From Leptospira semungkisensis (lineage in GTDB: Bacteria > Spirochaetota > Leptospiria > Leptospirales > Leptospiraceae), in the NCBI RefSeq assembly GCF_004770055.1, contig NZ_RQEP01000005.1, positions 682,001 to 746,000 on the forward strand: a DNA stretch of 64,000 bases, given 5' to 3'. The notes under the pieces were generated by a model. The model was not told the DNA's origin and ran no database searches. It worked only from the letters and a program-made list of their open reading frames with translations. Of this stretch, positions 20,344-31,040 are shown one piece after another (position 1 is the stretch's first letter; the number at the start of each line of letters is the position of its first letter). Both the position numbers and the translations under genes were made by a program.

Positions 20344-21804
20344 ATGTCCCTCAAAAAAATAGGAATCGCTCTGGCTGCCCTTCTTGCGATTTTCATTCTA
20401 TATACGATTGGCTTTACCGAAAGAGGGATCAATCCAATCACTCCTACTAGCAAAGCTCCTGATATTGATTACTCTGCATTGAGTGAAGAAGCTGCAAAAG
20501 ATCTGCAAGCTTACATTCGCATCGCGACAGTAAGAAATAGAGAAAGAGAAGGAGCTCTCTTCTTGAAATCTATCTTAGATAAGAGAGGCATTCCTTCTAA
20601 ATTGTTTGAATACCCAGGCAAGCCTGATCGAGTTTCCATTCTTGCGGAGATGAAAGGTAAGGATCCAAGCAAAGAAGGATTAATACTTACGAATCATATC
20701 GATGTTGTCGAGGCGGATGCAAAAGAGTGGGAACAACCTCCTTTCGCTGGAATTAGAAAAGGAGATCGTATCTATGGAAGAGGCGCGGTCGATGTTAAGG
20801 GTCTTGGCATCATGGAGTTGTACGCTTTTCTTTTAGTTCATGAGAAGAAGATACCATTAGAAAGAAATCTTATGTTTCTAGCAGTCGCTGATGAAGAGAG
20901 TAGATCCATTCATGGAACTCGCTTCTTGCTGGAGAAGCATAGAGAGATATTTAACGGATATGAATATGTTTTGAACGAAGGTGGTACAGGTTCACGAGAC
21001 ATTGCGATCCAAGGTTCTAAAGTATTCAATATTCAACATGCGGAGAAGGGAGCCGTGTGGTTGGACATTAAGGCGAAGGCAAATTCAGGTCATGGTAGTA
21101 CTCCTCCTGTATCTTACGCTGCAAAGTCGATGGTGGATTTTTTGCAAGATGTACAAAGCCTTGGAAACAAAACGATGATCAAGGATGAGACTGCAGCTTT
21201 CTTTTACGCTTTAGGTGGCATCAGTCCTTTTCCGAATTCGTTTGTGTTGAAGAGATCTAGAAATCCTTTGTTGTTCCTGATCTTAAAAGGTGTGATCAAT
21301 TCCAACAGACATCTACGTGCTATGACTCGCAATACAGTAAGCATCACAGGAGTTGATAGTCATCCAGTAGGCATTAACGTGATCACATCTGAAACTTCTG
21401 CTTCACTTGATATTAGGATCTTACCTGGTCAGGATGAGAAAAAGATCTTAGAAGAAGTAAAGGCTATAGGTGCTAAGCACGGAGTAGAAGTAAGCGCGAG
21501 ACATTTAGAATCAGGAACCATCTCTCCAATGGATGGATTACTCTTCCGAGTACTCGCTGGAGTTGCGACTGCAGTTGAGCCAGGATCGATCGCGGCTCCT
21601 TTTCTTTCTCCAGGAACTACAGACAGTTCCTACATGAGACAGATCGGTTTGAAATGCTATGGACTGATCCCAGCTTTACTTTCCTCGGAAGAGATAGATG
21701 GGATTCATGGTAAGAATGAGAGTATGACTGTCGGTCAGTTGAAGACTGGAATAGAAATCATATTCAAGTCTGTCATAGAATACAATCATCAAATCCAAAA
21801 GTAG
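20344..21804 (+). CDS. Membrane-anchored M20-family metallopeptidase
   Basis: 486 residues. An N-terminal hydrophobic anchor at about 6-24 is followed by the M20 di-zinc core: NHIDVVEA (His, Asp), GRGAVDVKG (bridging Asp), ADEES (general-base Glu and ligand Glu), and a late His in GIHGKNES. The dimerisation domain lies between. Family members are carboxypeptidases, dipeptidases or acylases, and the substrate cannot be read here. The closest pattern is the long carboxypeptidase-S-like group. The next gene starts 1 bp after its stop, so it leads an operon with rsmG, parA and parB. Confidence 0.87.
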   Translation: MSLKKIGIALAALLAIFILYTIGFTERGINPITPTSKAPDIDYSALSEEAAKDLQAYIRIATVRNREREGALFLKSILDKRGIPSKLFEYPGKPDRVSILAEMKGKDPSKEGLILTNHIDVVEADAKEWEQPPFAGIRKGDRIYGRGAVDVKGLGIMELYAFLLVHEKKIPLERNLMFLAVADEESRSIHGTRFLLEKHREIFNGYEYVLNEGGTGSRDIAIQGSKVFNIQHAEKGAVWLDIKAKANSGHGSTPPVSYAAKSMVDFLQDVQSLGNKTMIKDETAAFFYALGGISPFPNSFVLKRSRNPLLFLILKGVINSNRHLRAMTRNTVSITGVDSHPVGINVITSETSASLDIRILPGQDEKKILEEVKAIGAKHGVEVSARHLESGTISPMDGLLFRVLAGVATAVEPGSIAAPFLSPGTTDSSYMRQIGLKCYGLIPALLSSEEIDGIHGKNESMTVGQLKTGIEIIFKSVIEYNHQIQK

Positions 21805-21805
21805 A

Positions 21806-22597
21806 ATGAAAGAAACAGAGACCAATCTTCCTATATTCGATCATGATAAAGATGGGATACAATCCGCAGTTCGATTTAGGTTTCCGAAAGATGCGAATAG
21901 TATTCTTTCATTGTTCGATTGGGAGTTGGTCTCTTTGTTTCTATCTTTTTTAAAGGAGAAGAACGAGGCGGGCGGCTTCTTCTCCAAAAGAGACACAAAC
22001 GAGATCTTAGATCGTCATATTCTTGAGTCTGTCTTTCATATTTATCGAATTCATAAAGAGATTGGATCGTTTAACAAGATGAAGGTGGGAGACGCAGGAA
22101 CAGGACCTGGTATTCCCGGCTTCTTCTTTCGTTGTTTGATTGAATCAGAAAGACCTAAGGTGGTTCTATTAGATTCGCAAAGAAGAAAGCTCTCTCATAC
22201 TGAATCGTTTGCAAAAGAGAATGGGATTGATGGCGTTGAATTTCAATTTTCCCGTGCAGAGGACTGGAAAACAAACTGGGATTTGGGTGTTTCTAGAGGG
22301 TTTGTGCCTTATCCTTGGAGTGCTGAAGTCTTATCTAGATGCATTGTTAAAGATGGTTATTATGTCCCATTCATTGGCAAAGACGAATTCAATGCAAAGA
22401 TTGAGAGAAAGATCTTAAGTGATAGTGGCTTCAAAGTTGAAAAGACCATCTTCTTGTCTGAACTTGAATTTTTAGGCATGCGACATATTAAGTTCTTGAA
22501 AAAGGCCGGATCGACAAGGCAAGGTATCCCTAGAGCTTGGAAGCTCCTCGAAAAGGAGAGCAAAGAATTCTATGGGAAAGATCGTATCCATCAGTAA
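21806..22597 (+). CDS. rsmG: 16S rRNA (guanine527-N7)-methyltransferase RsmG
   Basis: 263 residues. The SAM motif reads [15 protein letters not shown], a variant of the usual DIGSGAGFPG, followed by [22 protein letters not shown]. The C-terminal [25 protein letters not shown] corresponds to the family's KxG...PR end. RsmG methylates G527, and its loss gives low-level streptomycin resistance. The gene starts 1 bp after the M20 peptidase, and its last 26 bp overlap parA in another frame. The divergent motif and the mnmG/parAB context both support the call. Confidence 0.85.
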   Translation: MKETETNLPIFDHDKDGIQSAVRFRFPKDANSILSLFDWELVSLFLSFLKEKNEAGGFFSKRDTNEILDRHILESVFHIYRIHKEIGSFNKMKVGDAGTGPGIPGFFFRCLIESERPKVVLLDSQRRKLSHTESFAKENGIDGVEFQFSRAEDWKTNWDLGVSRGFVPYPWSAEVLSRCIVKDGYYVPFIGKDEFNAKIERKILSDSGFKVEKTIFLSELEFLGMRHIKFLKKAGSTRQGIPRAWKLLEKESKEFYGKDRIHQ

Positions 22598-23333
22598 CCA
22601 AAAGGGCGGTGTAGGCAAAACAACAACGTCCATTAACCTCGCGGCAAACCTAGCTGCGATCGGTAAGAAAGTACTGATCGTGGATTTTGACCCGCAAGGA
22701 AACTCAGGCTCCGGTTTAGGTCTCGAGATCAATACCATCCAGAACACTTCCTACGAACTTTTGATCGGAGAATCTTCCGCTGCTGAATGCATCAAAAGAA
22801 CGGAAGTTGAAAATCTACATATCATTCCTTCCAATATCAACTTGTCCGGTGCAGAAGCTGACCTTTTGGGAGAAGAGAATCGTGAGTTCAGATTGAAATC
22901 GGCTATCGGTGAACTAAGAACCGAATACGATTATATACTGATCGACTGTCCCCCTTCTCTTGGAATACTCACGATCAACGCTTTGTCTGCTGCAGACAGT
23001 GTGATGATCACATTGCAAACAGAATACTTTGCGCTCGAAGGTCTGACTCAATTGATGAAGATCATTTCCTTAGTTCAGGAGAAATTGAATCCTGCTCTTG
23101 AGCTGGAAGGAGTTCTTCTTACTATGTTCGATAAGAGAACGAATCTGGCTCAGCAAGTCGCCGAAGACGTGAAGTCTTATTTTAAAGAAAAAGTATATAC
23201 TACTGTTATTCCTAGAAACATCAAACTTTCGGAAGCTCCTTCTTTCGGTAAGTCCATTCTTTCCTATGATCCGGAAGGGATTGGCGCTCAGAGTTATAGA
23301 AGCCTGGCTCTAGAAGTCGCCGGGAAGAATTAA
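22572..23333 (+). CDS. parA: Chromosome partitioning ATPase ParA (Soj)
   Basis: 253 residues, the short chromosomal ParA type without an N-terminal HTH. The deviant Walker A is [15 protein letters not shown] with the signature Lys11, followed by [12 protein letters not shown], and [10 protein letters not shown] as Walker B. It forms ATP-dependent dimers on the nucleoid and moves ParB-parS complexes. The gene begins inside rsmG and ends 3 bp before parB. Confidence 0.97.
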   Translation: MGKIVSISNQKGGVGKTTTSINLAANLAAIGKKVLIVDFDPQGNSGSGLGLEINTIQNTSYELLIGESSAAECIKRTEVENLHIIPSNINLSGAEADLLGEENREFRLKSAIGELRTEYDYILIDCPPSLGILTINALSAADSVMITLQTEYFALEGLTQLMKIISLVQEKLNPALELEGVLLTMFDKRTNLAQQVAEDVKSYFKEKVYTTVIPRNIKLSEAPSFGKSILSYDPEGIGAQSYRSLALEVAGKN

Positions 23334-23336
23334 TTT

Positions 23337-24212
23337 ATGAGTGCGAAGCCTAAGGCTCTCGGTAGAGGGCTGGGGAATTTAATCCCCGTTTCCGAAGACA
23401 AGTCATTCAAAGAAGCAGGTGGGGAAGGTTCCCTTAGAGAGATCAAACTCTCTGAGATTCGTCCGAACCCTGATCAACCTCGTAGAACATTTAACGAAGA
23501 ATCTTTGCGCGAGCTTGCAGAGACCATTAAGGCTCACGGTGTAATCCAACCTATCGTCGTAAAAGATACTGGTTCCGGTTATGAGATCATTGCCGGAGAG
23601 AGAAGATATAGAGCCTGTAAAATTGCGGGCTTTGTAAAGATCCCTGTCGTAGTTAAGAAAGCGAATGCAAATCAAACTTTGGAAATGGCTCTCATCGAGA
23701 ATATCCAAAGAGAGAATTTGAATCCGATTGAGGAAGCTTTAGCTTACAAAACTCTTTCTGAAAAATCAGGACTGAAGATCACTGATATTGCCGCTCGAGT
23801 CGGAAAGAATCGAGCCACTGTTTCCAATTTGATCCGTCTTTTGCAATTGCCTGATTCCGTAATGGACTTGGTTAAGAATGGAAGGATCTCAGAGGGACAT
23901 GCACGTCCTCTTCTTGCGATTGCTGATCGAAAAAAATCCGAACAACTCGCATATCAAATTGCGGAGAAGGGATTAACTGTTCGTCAGGTCGAAGATATTG
24001 TAGCGAATCTTACCGAAGATGCTCCTGTAAAAGAGAAGAAAAAATCCAAACGTAAAGAAGTGGATATAGTAGAGTTGGAGAATAAGTTTCGCAGAAAGTA
24101 TTCTATGAAAGTGGATATCTCTCATAATTCTTCTTCCGGAAAAGGAAAGCTTAGCATTGCCTATCCAAGTTTGGATGCCCTACAAAAAGTCCTAGATGCA
24201 TTGGGCTTATAG
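23337..24212 (+). CDS. parB: Chromosome partitioning protein ParB (Spo0J)
   Basis: 291 residues. An N-terminal ParA-interacting Lys/Arg-rich tail ([12 protein letters not shown]) precedes the ParB CTPase core with [11 protein letters not shown] and [32 protein letters not shown] and a central HTH ([22 protein letters not shown]) bind parS, and a C-terminal dimerisation domain follows a Lys-rich linker. The three parS sites upstream in this window are its expected targets. Confidence 0.97.
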   Translation: MSAKPKALGRGLGNLIPVSEDKSFKEAGGEGSLREIKLSEIRPNPDQPRRTFNEESLRELAETIKAHGVIQPIVVKDTGSGYEIIAGERRYRACKIAGFVKIPVVVKKANANQTLEMALIENIQRENLNPIEEALAYKTLSEKSGLKITDIAARVGKNRATVSNLIRLLQLPDSVMDLVKNGRISEGHARPLLAIADRKKSEQLAYQIAEKGLTVRQVEDIVANLTEDAPVKEKKKSKRKEVDIVELENKFRRKYSMKVDISHNSSSGKGKLSIAYPSLDALQKVLDALGL

Positions 24213-24280
24213 TCCTTTAAAAACTCCGATCCTTTCAAAATTATCGATGACGAGCTTTCTGAGCGAAGCAAGTATAATGC

Positions 24281-24706
24281 ATGAGCTCAGCAGATCAGGA
24301 ATTTTATTACACTCTTAGAGTCCGTTATTCCGAGATCGATGTCCAGGCTGTAGTATTCAACGCGCATTATCTTACCTACTTCGATACGGCTCTCAACGAA
24401 TACATGAGATACTTGGAGTATGACTACAAGTACGAGTTAGAAAAGAATGGTCTGGATTTTGTCGTAACTCGCTCTTTGATTGAATACAAATCGCCTGCGA
24501 GATTTGACGAAGAACTGAAAGTTTATATCAAAGCGGGAGAGATTAAGCCTGCGAGTATCCGATGGGATTTACAAATTCGAAAAGTATCAGATGATACTTT
24601 AATTTGTACTGGAGAATTGACTTGGGCGTTTTTAGTTTTAGAATCCAGAAAGCCCGCAAGACTTCCGGATGTGTTTAAGAACTTAGGATCTAAGACCCAA
24701 GTTTAA
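24281..24706 (+). CDS. 4HBT-family acyl-CoA thioesterase (YbgC-like)
   Basis: 141 residues of hotdog fold. RVRYSEIDVQAVVFNAHYLTYFD carries the Asp and Tyr pattern of 4-hydroxybenzoyl-CoA thioesterase/YbgC enzymes. YKSPARFDEELKV and WAFLVLE match the later strands. The likely role is hydrolysis of a short- or medium-chain acyl-CoA; substrate unknown. It converges with the DUF327 gene, with the two stop codons sharing the bases TTAA. Confidence 0.87.
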   Translation: MSSADQEFYYTLRVRYSEIDVQAVVFNAHYLTYFDTALNEYMRYLEYDYKYELEKNGLDFVVTRSLIEYKSPARFDEELKVYIKAGEIKPASIRWDLQIRKVSDDTLICTGELTWAFLVLESRKPARLPDVFKNLGSKTQV

Positions 24707-25203
24707 TTCATCAAATCTACTAAGAGACCGCGAATATCTTCCATTCTCTTCATGAGATCAAACGTAGAATTCTCAGGATGAACTATAAAGTCGGCAAGTG
24801 TTTGGATCTTATCATCAACGATTTGAACTACTTGGTATACTTTTTCCGAACCGCCTCTGGCTCTTGTTCTCAAAGTCTCTAGACTCGTATTTCTTTCTAA
24901 GACTTCTTTCAAGATCCCTTGTACGATTCTTTTGTAAACTTCGAGATTCGCATAGCTCGGAGACTTCAGAAAATTACGTTCTGCATCCGGTAAATCTCTT
25001 AGTAGAGAATTCAGGTCTCTCGTTCTTTCTTGATTGTATGGAAGTAAATGCTCTACAAGATCAAAGAACTCACTCTTTGAATCCGGGATCTGCGCATCTG
25101 AAACCGGACTAGGAACTGGCTGGTATAAAGAAGAAGATAGAGAAAGACCAAAGTCTCTCTTTCTGCGTGATTCTCTGCGAGGATCTTGTGATTGGATTTT
25201 CAA
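24703..25203 (-). CDS. YaaR/DUF327 family protein
   Basis: 166 residues. The N-terminal 45 residues are basic and low-complexity. From about 46 the helical region FFDLVEHLLPYNQERTRDLNSLLRDLPDAERNFLKSPSYANLEVYKRIVQGILKEVLE is typical of DUF327 (B. subtilis YaaR). The biochemical role of the family is unknown. It overlaps the bactofilin gene by 4 bp, so it belongs to the bactofilin-LytM operon and may take part in cell-shape or envelope work; that is inferred from context. Confidence 0.8.
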   Translation of the reverse strand: MKIQSQDPRRESRRKRDFGLSLSSSLYQPVPSPVSDAQIPDSKSEFFDLVEHLLPYNQERTRDLNSLLRDLPDAERNFLKSPSYANLEVYKRIVQGILKEVLERNTSLETLRTRARGGSEKVYQVVQIVDDKIQTLADFIVHPENSTFDLMKRMEDIRGLLVDLMN

Positions 25204-25547
25204 TGCGAAGTCGGGTTAATCTTACAATTTCCCTCGAATTGCACTCCTTCTTCCATAACCACTTTGGGAGTGATGATATCACCTTTCATGCGGCAACTGG
25301 CGAGCAGAGTCACTCGTTCCGACGCGAAAATATTCCCATTAATCTCACCGCCGGCGACGACAATACGAGCTTTAATATCCGTATCGACGATTCCGGTCTT
25401 TCCGATTAGGACTTTTCCGTCGGTTTTTATAGTACCTCGAAAAATCCCGTCTATACGAAGGAGTCCGGAAAGTTTGAACTCTCCGTTGAATTCGGCTCCT
25501 TCGCCGATGATGCTATTTACTGCTAATTGCTCTTCGGTATGGGCCAT
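25200..25547 (-). CDS. Bactofilin
   Basis: 115 residues, almost entirely a right-handed beta-helix with the repeating G-x-I/V pattern (LRIDGIFRGTIKTDGKVLIGKTGIVDTDIKARIVVAGGEINGNI). Bactofilins polymerise without nucleotide into filaments at the inner membrane and organise peptidoglycan enzymes. The gene overlaps both neighbours (1 bp with the LytM gene, 4 bp with DUF327). In other bacteria bactofilin genes often sit beside M23 peptidases, as here. A role in leptospiral helical shape is a reasonable inference. Confidence 0.93.
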   Translation of the reverse strand: MAHTEEQLAVNSIIGEGAEFNGEFKLSGLLRIDGIFRGTIKTDGKVLIGKTGIVDTDIKARIVVAGGEINGNIFASERVTLLASCRMKGDIITPKVVMEEGVQFEGNCKINPTSH

Positions 25548-26530
25548 CAGTCTTGGATCTGGTTTAAGAATGCAAACGGATCGATTGCTCTTGTGCCCAC
25601 ATGAATTTCATAATGAAGACTGTATTGCGGACTGTTCTCAGATTTACCTACAAATCCTAACACTTCCGATTTGGAGACTTGTTGGTTGGCTTTTACCTTC
25701 ACGCGATCTAAGTTAGAGTAGATCGTTTTCCAACCGAATTTATGAGCCACTTTTACAAAGTAGCCAGTATTACGAGTATATCCGATCTCATACACAGTTC
25801 CTGGTGCCGTTGCAACAACTTCAGAACCAGCAAAGGCTCCGATATCAAGTCCGTTGTTAAAGTCTCTTCTTGCAGTTACAGGGTTTAGGTATTCGCCATA
25901 AGGATACAGAACATAACCTTTCACAGGCCAAATAGATGGAGTCTGGCGAATAAGATTTTTACGTTTCTTTAATATACTAATGATTTCTTGGGTAAGTTCG
26001 TTCGCTACCTTTAGGTTGTGAACATCTTCCTTCAATCGGAAGACTTCAGCTCCTGGTGGAAGTGCTTTGCCGGGCTCGGTATTCAACTTCTCCGCTCCGC
26101 CGATTCCTTTTGCTACCTTGGAATTATCACCTGTAAGTCTTCCGTAAAGAGCACCAACATGATTGTGATAATATTCAACGTGCTCATGTAGACCGTTGAT
26201 CTCTTCTTTCATCTTTGCAGACTGACGAATGAAGTCCTGGTTGGAAAGGTTTAACTCAGTAAGCTGGTGAATAGATCCTGAATGGCTCAACACATTGATT
26301 GAGCTGATTAAAAGAAGAACCAGAATGGTTCCGATAAAGATAGTAATGGCTCTGTAAGAGATATGGAAATTGATGGTCTTCTGTTCCGAGTGAGGAATCA
26401 CCATCACAGTTAGGCGTTCTTTGCCTTTCTTATTCCAATTAGCGATCTTAATATCAAGTTTCAACTTCAGATCTTGGTATTTATATCTGAGGCGATAATA
26501 CAGTAATGCAAGATAGGATTTAAGATTCAC
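25547..26530 (-). CDS. M23/LytM-domain membrane protein, catalytically degenerate
   Basis: 327 residues, starting with GTG. A basic N-terminus precedes a transmembrane helix at about 58-80 ([21 protein letters not shown]). A coiled coil at about 85-125 and a C-terminal LytM domain at about 205-320 follow. The zinc motif HxGxD reads NNGLD (His replaced by Asn), and HxH reads SLH (catalytic His replaced by Ser); the Asp and the second His remain. It is therefore probably not an active endopeptidase, but a scaffold or activator as with EnvC-type proteins. It is the first gene of the bactofilin operon. Confidence 0.88.
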   Translation of the reverse strand: MNLKSYLALLYYRLRYKYQDLKLKLDIKIANWNKKGKERLTVMVIPHSEQKTINFHISYRAITIFIGTILVLLLISSINVLSHSGSIHQLTELNLSNQDFIRQSAKMKEEINGLHEHVEYYHNHVGALYGRLTGDNSKVAKGIGGAEKLNTEPGKALPPGAEVFRLKEDVHNLKVANELTQEIISILKKRKNLIRQTPSIWPVKGYVLYPYGEYLNPVTARRDFNNGLDIGAFAGSEVVATAPGTVYEIGYTRNTGYFVKVAHKFGWKTIYSNLDRVKVKANQQVSKSEVLGFVGKSENSPQYSLHYEIHVGTRAIDPFAFLNQIQD

Positions 26531-26722
26531 TACTTATAGTCCGTTTCAAAGTGAGGTGGTCGATATGCGGATCGGACTTCAATTGCCTGGATCTTTTGAT
26601 CCAAGTTATTATGTCCCGAATTATCGAATTTCCTCGTTCTTTTGTTATGCTGTAAGGATTCTAAAAAATTCTCTTTCCAGTCAATACAAATCATGAAAAC
26701 TGCCTTTTAAAAGACATTTCAC

Positions 26723-27529
26723 ATGTACTCGATCATCGATACGCATTGCCACTTAGATATAATACAAGAGCAAGGCCTGGAAGTTGCACAATCACTGCGA
26801 AACGCTAAAGAATTCGGTATAAAAAAGATCGTCCAGATTGGAATCGATCTTGAGAGTTCAATTAGAGCGAAAGGTCTATCCGAAAAATATTCAGACGAAG
26901 AGCTTGAGGTATTTTATTCGATAGGTTGTCACCCAACCGAGACTCATGAATTTCCCAAAAAAGAAGAAATTCTGACATTGATCCGCGAAAACATTTTAGA
27001 TAAAAGGTTATGCGCGATCGGAGAGATCGGTTTGGATTATTATCACGACGACTCGACTAAAGCGTATCAGGCGGATGTGTTGCATTCATTCTTAGATGCG
27101 TCAGGCAAACTTTCTTTGCCGGTGGTGATCCATTCAAGAGATGCCGCAGAAGATACAGTATCTCTTTTAAAAGAGCATAGAGACAAAGCATTCGGAGTGA
27201 TCCATTGTTTCACGTATGATTATCCGACTGCGAAGAAGCTTGTGGATCTAGGATACTATATTTCTTTTTCGGGAATTCTTGCTTTTAAGAATGCTAGAGA
27301 TATCCAAGAAGCAGCCGAAAAATTACCATTAGAAAGCATGTTGATTGAGACAGATGCTCCTTTTTTGGCTCCTCCTCCTTTTAGAGGAAAGAGAAACGAA
27401 CCCGCTTATACTAAGTTTGTCTTGGAGAAGATGTTCTCTCTTCGAAAAGAACCGAACGCAGAAGTAGAAAAGATTCTATATAATAATTCCTTAAAATTCA
27501 CGCAAAGGAAGGCGTACCATCATGATTGA
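26723..27529 (+). CDS. tatD: TatD-family metal-dependent hydrolase
   Basis: 268 residues with the amidohydrolase-fold ligands: DTHCHLD at the start, the Glu of [26 protein letters not shown] and [10 protein letters not shown]. TatD-type enzymes are 3'-5' exonucleases or D-aminoacyl-related hydrolases, and the cellular substrate is not fixed. No clear Shine-Dalgarno precedes the ATG. The gene overlaps serS by 8 bp, suggesting cotranscription. Confidence 0.92.
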   Translation: MYSIIDTHCHLDIIQEQGLEVAQSLRNAKEFGIKKIVQIGIDLESSIRAKGLSEKYSDEELEVFYSIGCHPTETHEFPKKEEILTLIRENILDKRLCAIGEIGLDYYHDDSTKAYQADVLHSFLDASGKLSLPVVIHSRDAAEDTVSLLKEHRDKAFGVIHCFTYDYPTAKKLVDLGYYISFSGILAFKNARDIQEAAEKLPLESMLIETDAPFLAPPPFRGKRNEPAYTKFVLEKMFSLRKEPNAEVEKILYNNSLKFTQRKAYHHD

Positions 27530-28775
27530 TCTGAAATATATTACCGAAAACACTGAAGAATTAAAAGCTAACTTAGAGAGAAGAGGATTCAAGGATCTTG
27601 CGGTCCTTGATGAACTTGCTTCTATCATTTTAAAAAGGAAAGATCTTCAGAAAGAGGCTGATGTTCTTAGAGAAGAAAGAAATAAGGCAAGCAAAGAAAT
27701 CGGAAAAGTAAAGCAAGCAGGCGGAGATATTGCGGCGGCGTCTGCTGCAGTAAAAGAGATTGGAGATAAAATCAAAAAAATCGAAGATTCTCTAGAAGTC
27801 GAAGAGACAAAGCTTACCGATATCAATTTAGGTCTACCGAATATATTGGATCAAGATGTTCCTACAGGAAAGAACGAGCATGATAATAAGGTTCTGTATG
27901 AAGTAGGAGATAATCGGGATTACAAGTTTCAACCTAAGCCTCACTTCGAATTGGGAGAAGCTTTAGGTTGGTTTAATTTTGAGAAGGGCACAAAGCTAGC
28001 CGGCGCGAGGGCTTATACCTATTTCGGTCTGGGAGCTAAGTTAGAAAGAGCCCTTGCCAATTTTATGTTAGAGACTCATACTAAAGAGCACGGATATACA
28101 GAAGTTTGGGTTCCTGTAATGGTGAACGACGATTGTATGCTCACTACTGGCCAGTATCCTAAGTTCAAGGACGAATACTATCGCCTAGATCGGGATGATC
28201 TGAATTTAATTCCTACTGCTGAAGTACCTCTCACGAATTTATATAGAGATGAGATTATTCCGGAAGCACAACTTCCTATATCGATTACTGCTCATACTTC
28301 TTGTTTCAGAAGAGAAGCCGGTTCTTACGGAAAGGACACTAGAGGTTTGGTGCGAGTGCATCAATTCCAAAAAGTGGAACTAGTTAAATTCGCAAAACCG
28401 GAAGATTCAGAAGAAGAACATAAGAAAATGCTCTCTCATGCGGAGAATATCCTTAAGAAATTAGGAATCCGTTATAGAGTGATGCTGTTATGCAGCGGAG
28501 ATATTTCGGCTGCTTCTTCCAAGACTTATGATTTGGAAGTCTGGATGCCTGGTTTGAATCGCTGGATGGAAATTTCTTCGGTTTCAAATTTCAAAGATTT
28601 TCAAGCCAGACGAGGAAAGATCCGCTATAAATCCAAAGATGGTAAGAATCAACTCGTTCATACTTTGAATGGTTCCGGCTTAGCAATAGGTAGAACTCTT
28701 GCCGCAGTCATGGAAACATACCAAAAAGAAGACGGTAGCATCGAATTTCCGGAAGTATTGAAACAGTATCTTTAA
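27522..28775 (+). CDS. serS: Seryl-tRNA synthetase
   Basis: 417 residues. An N-terminal long helical tRNA-binding arm occupies about 25-110 ([20 protein letters not shown] and on). The class II catalytic core has motif 2 [22 protein letters not shown], the Ser-binding TAEVPLTN, and motif 3 [19 protein letters not shown]. It charges tRNA-Ser and tRNA-Sec with serine. AAGGA lies upstream of the ATG inside tatD. Confidence 0.98.
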   Translation: MIDLKYITENTEELKANLERRGFKDLAVLDELASIILKRKDLQKEADVLREERNKASKEIGKVKQAGGDIAAASAAVKEIGDKIKKIEDSLEVEETKLTDINLGLPNILDQDVPTGKNEHDNKVLYEVGDNRDYKFQPKPHFELGEALGWFNFEKGTKLAGARAYTYFGLGAKLERALANFMLETHTKEHGYTEVWVPVMVNDDCMLTTGQYPKFKDEYYRLDRDDLNLIPTAEVPLTNLYRDEIIPEAQLPISITAHTSCFRREAGSYGKDTRGLVRVHQFQKVELVKFAKPEDSEEEHKKMLSHAENILKKLGIRYRVMLLCSGDISAASSKTYDLEVWMPGLNRWMEISSVSNFKDFQARRGKIRYKSKDGKNQLVHTLNGSGLAIGRTLAAVMETYQKEDGSIEFPEVLKQYL

Positions 28776-28776
28776 T

Positions 28777-28812
28777 TTTTTAAAGGAAAGCGCTTAGGTT
28801 TTCCTTTAAAAA
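28777..28812. repeat. 13-bp hairpin after serS
   Basis: TTTTTAAAGGAAA (28777-28789) and TTTCCTTTAAAAA (28800-28812) are perfect reverse complements with a 10-nt loop. The right arm ends in A, not T, so it is atypical as a terminator on the plus strand. It may stabilise the serS 3' end. Confidence 0.6.
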
Positions 28813-28827
28813 GCAGATAGTTAGAGT

Positions 28828-30132
28828 ATGGTTTCCTTTTACCGTACTCTTCTGTCTAAAAAGTCTCGAATAAAAAGCGGTGCATCCGTTTCTAATCTGA
28901 TCTTTATACTATTACTACTTCTTCTAAGCGGGACTTCTATCTTTACCGCTGATCAAGTTTCTCAAGGCAAAGTCTCTCCTCTGAAAGGAGAGATCAATAC
29001 TGGATTGAACGAATTCGGCATTAGTCTTTCTCAAGATGGAAAGACATTGTATTATTATTCGAAAAGGCAGAACTCGAATTATTCTGATCTATATAAGTCG
29101 ATCAAGAAAGGCGATTCTTGGAGCAAAGGAATCGAGATCAGAGAATTAAACTCTAACTTTGATGATCAGAGTCCTTTCATAACGGGAGATGAGAAGGAGA
29201 TTATCTTTTCTTCCAATCGAGACGGAAGCATTGAGTTCCAATTGTCTAGCGGAAGGATCGGGGTCTCTAGAGATTTATATTATTCTAATTTTGCAAATGG
29301 CCGCTGGGAGAGACCCATGCCTCTTCCACAAGAAGTGAATACTCCCGAGATTGAGGAGAATCCTTTCTTATATGGAACCTTCTTATTATTTACCAGATAT
29401 CCTTTTGGTAAAGTTTCCGAGTCCGATATTTATATTTCCGAATTTAAGAATGAGGCCTGGAAGGAAGCATTCGCCTTAGATAAACCTATCAACACTGAAT
29501 ACGCTGAGCTAGGCGCAACAGTGAGTCGTGATGGAAAGTATTTGTATTTTTCTTCCAACCGTCCTGGTGGCTTTGGTGGATTAGATATTTATAAATCTGA
29601 GATCAAGGCAGATGGAAGTTTTACTACTCCAGTGAATCTTGGACCGATAGTTAATTCGAAGGGTGACGAAGCCTTCTTCTTAGAAGCGTCGGACGGTAAA
29701 AATGCGTACTTTTGCAGGCTAGCAAATGAAGGAGGGAACTATGATATCTACGAATTTTCTCCGCAAAATGAATGGGAAGATCTGAAGAAGAGTAAGAAAA
29801 TCTCTTTAGAGTCCATCCACTTTAGAACCGCATCTTTTGAGATCGAAGAAGAATCTCTACCGATCTTGGACCGTTTAGCGGACTTTTTAAAAGAAAATCC
29901 GAATATAAAACTCAAGATTACTGGGCATACAGATCTTCATGGAGATCCTAAGGACAATTTGGAATTAAGTCGCCAAAGATCGTCTGCGGTTCGGGATTAT
30001 TTACAGAAAAAGGGAATTGCTGGGACCCGACTTTCCACAGATGGAAAAGGAAGCCAGGAGCCTCTCTATTCTGAGAAAAACCCAGAAACGGATGGCAAGA
30101 ATCGCCGCACCGAATTTCAGATTATAGAATAA
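28828..30132 (+). CDS. PD40-repeat OmpA-family envelope protein
   Basis: 434 residues. A hydrophobic signal or anchor at about 23-42 precedes TolB-like PD40 beta-propeller repeats (SQDGKTLYYYSKR, FSSNRDGS, SRDGKYLYFSSNRPGGFGGLDIY). The C-terminal OmpA domain (about 325-434) includes ITGHTDLHGDPKDNLELSRQRS, with the Asp and Arg that bind diaminopimelate of peptidoglycan. It probably links the outer envelope to the wall. The next gene starts 48 bp downstream. Confidence 0.87.
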   Translation: MVSFYRTLLSKKSRIKSGASVSNLIFILLLLLLSGTSIFTADQVSQGKVSPLKGEINTGLNEFGISLSQDGKTLYYYSKRQNSNYSDLYKSIKKGDSWSKGIEIRELNSNFDDQSPFITGDEKEIIFSSNRDGSIEFQLSSGRIGVSRDLYYSNFANGRWERPMPLPQEVNTPEIEENPFLYGTFLLFTRYPFGKVSESDIYISEFKNEAWKEAFALDKPINTEYAELGATVSRDGKYLYFSSNRPGGFGGLDIYKSEIKADGSFTTPVNLGPIVNSKGDEAFFLEASDGKNAYFCRLANEGGNYDIYEFSPQNEWEDLKKSKKISLESIHFRTASFEIEEESLPILDRLADFLKENPNIKLKITGHTDLHGDPKDNLELSRQRSSAVRDYLQKKGIAGTRLSTDGKGSQEPLYSEKNPETDGKNRRTEFQIIE

Positions 30133-30179
30133 AGTAAAAACTCCTTTTATATACAAAAGATGCCGATAACTTAGGTATC

Positions 30180-31037
30180 ATGAAGAAGCCGAGAAGCATT
30201 CGGCCGGCCTTCTTATCGGCTCTTATCATTTTCATTTCATCCTCTGCGTTCGCGCAGAATAAAATACTTTCGTCCAGACTGGATCAGATTCTTGCAAAGA
30301 AAGAATTGGTCGTCGGAGTAAACAGAGTATATGAGCCTTTTTATATCCAAGATCCTAAAGACGGTTTTCCAGGCTTTGATATGGAGCTCGCAAAACTTTA
30401 TGCGGATTATCTTGGAGTTGCTCTCAAGGTAAAACCTCTCAAGACATTTCGCCAATTTTCGGATGAGATTGCGGCCGGTACAATCGACATGGCTCTTGCC
30501 GGAATGTCTACGGACCTGACTCGTGGAAAGTCGGTAACCTTTTCGGATCCTTATCTTCTTACCACACCTGCCGGCTTGGTTTATAAGCGTTCACTTCCTC
30601 CGGAGCCGGAAGGAAGTATCGTAACCACTCGTACTTTTAAATCTATCGAAGACTTGGCAGTGATCAACGCTTTGTCTTTTTCAGTAAGATCGAATACTAC
30701 TAATCATAATTATCTTTTAAGAAGATTCAGTAAGAACCTAATCTATAGTTACCTTTCAGATTCAGTCGCTCTCGATTCTTTGGTTAAGGGGAATGTTACT
30801 TGCTTCGTAGCGGATAGTTTGTATATTCTTTCTCTTCTGCAACGACAACCGAGTTTAAGGGCTAGTTATGTTGCGCTTGTGAATCCTGTTATGGACGAGT
30901 ACATAAGTGCGGCTATGCCTATGAACGATCTTGTCTTTGCTGATAATTTCAACTTCTTCATTAAAGAATTGAAGCGCACTGCAGTGATCGAAGGACTTAG
31001 ATCTAAATATTTTCTCGGAAGCGGATGGGTTAAATAA
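30180..31037 (+). CDS. Periplasmic solute-binding protein, family 3-like
   Basis: 285 residues. The signal peptide ends at SSAFA-QN. The mature protein has the family 3 bilobed pattern: [16 protein letters not shown] at the start, [40 protein letters not shown], and the second lobe from 160. Such proteins bind amino acids or small organic acids for ABC importers or sensors. No permease or ATPase gene is adjacent, so the partner is unknown. It precedes the barrel gene by 3 bp. Confidence 0.85.
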   Translation: MKKPRSIRPAFLSALIIFISSSAFAQNKILSSRLDQILAKKELVVGVNRVYEPFYIQDPKDGFPGFDMELAKLYADYLGVALKVKPLKTFRQFSDEIAAGTIDMALAGMSTDLTRGKSVTFSDPYLLTTPAGLVYKRSLPPEPEGSIVTTRTFKSIEDLAVINALSFSVRSNTTNHNYLLRRFSKNLIYSYLSDSVALDSLVKGNVTCFVADSLYILSLLQRQPSLRASYVALVNPVMDEYISAAMPMNDLVFADNFNFFIKELKRTAVIEGLRSKYFLGSGWVK

Positions 31038-31040
31038 TCC

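Noticed and set aside
27204..27220. TGTTTCACGTATGA inside tatD as a fourth parS
   Set aside because: Only one half matches; the second half is not palindromic and it lies in coding sequence.
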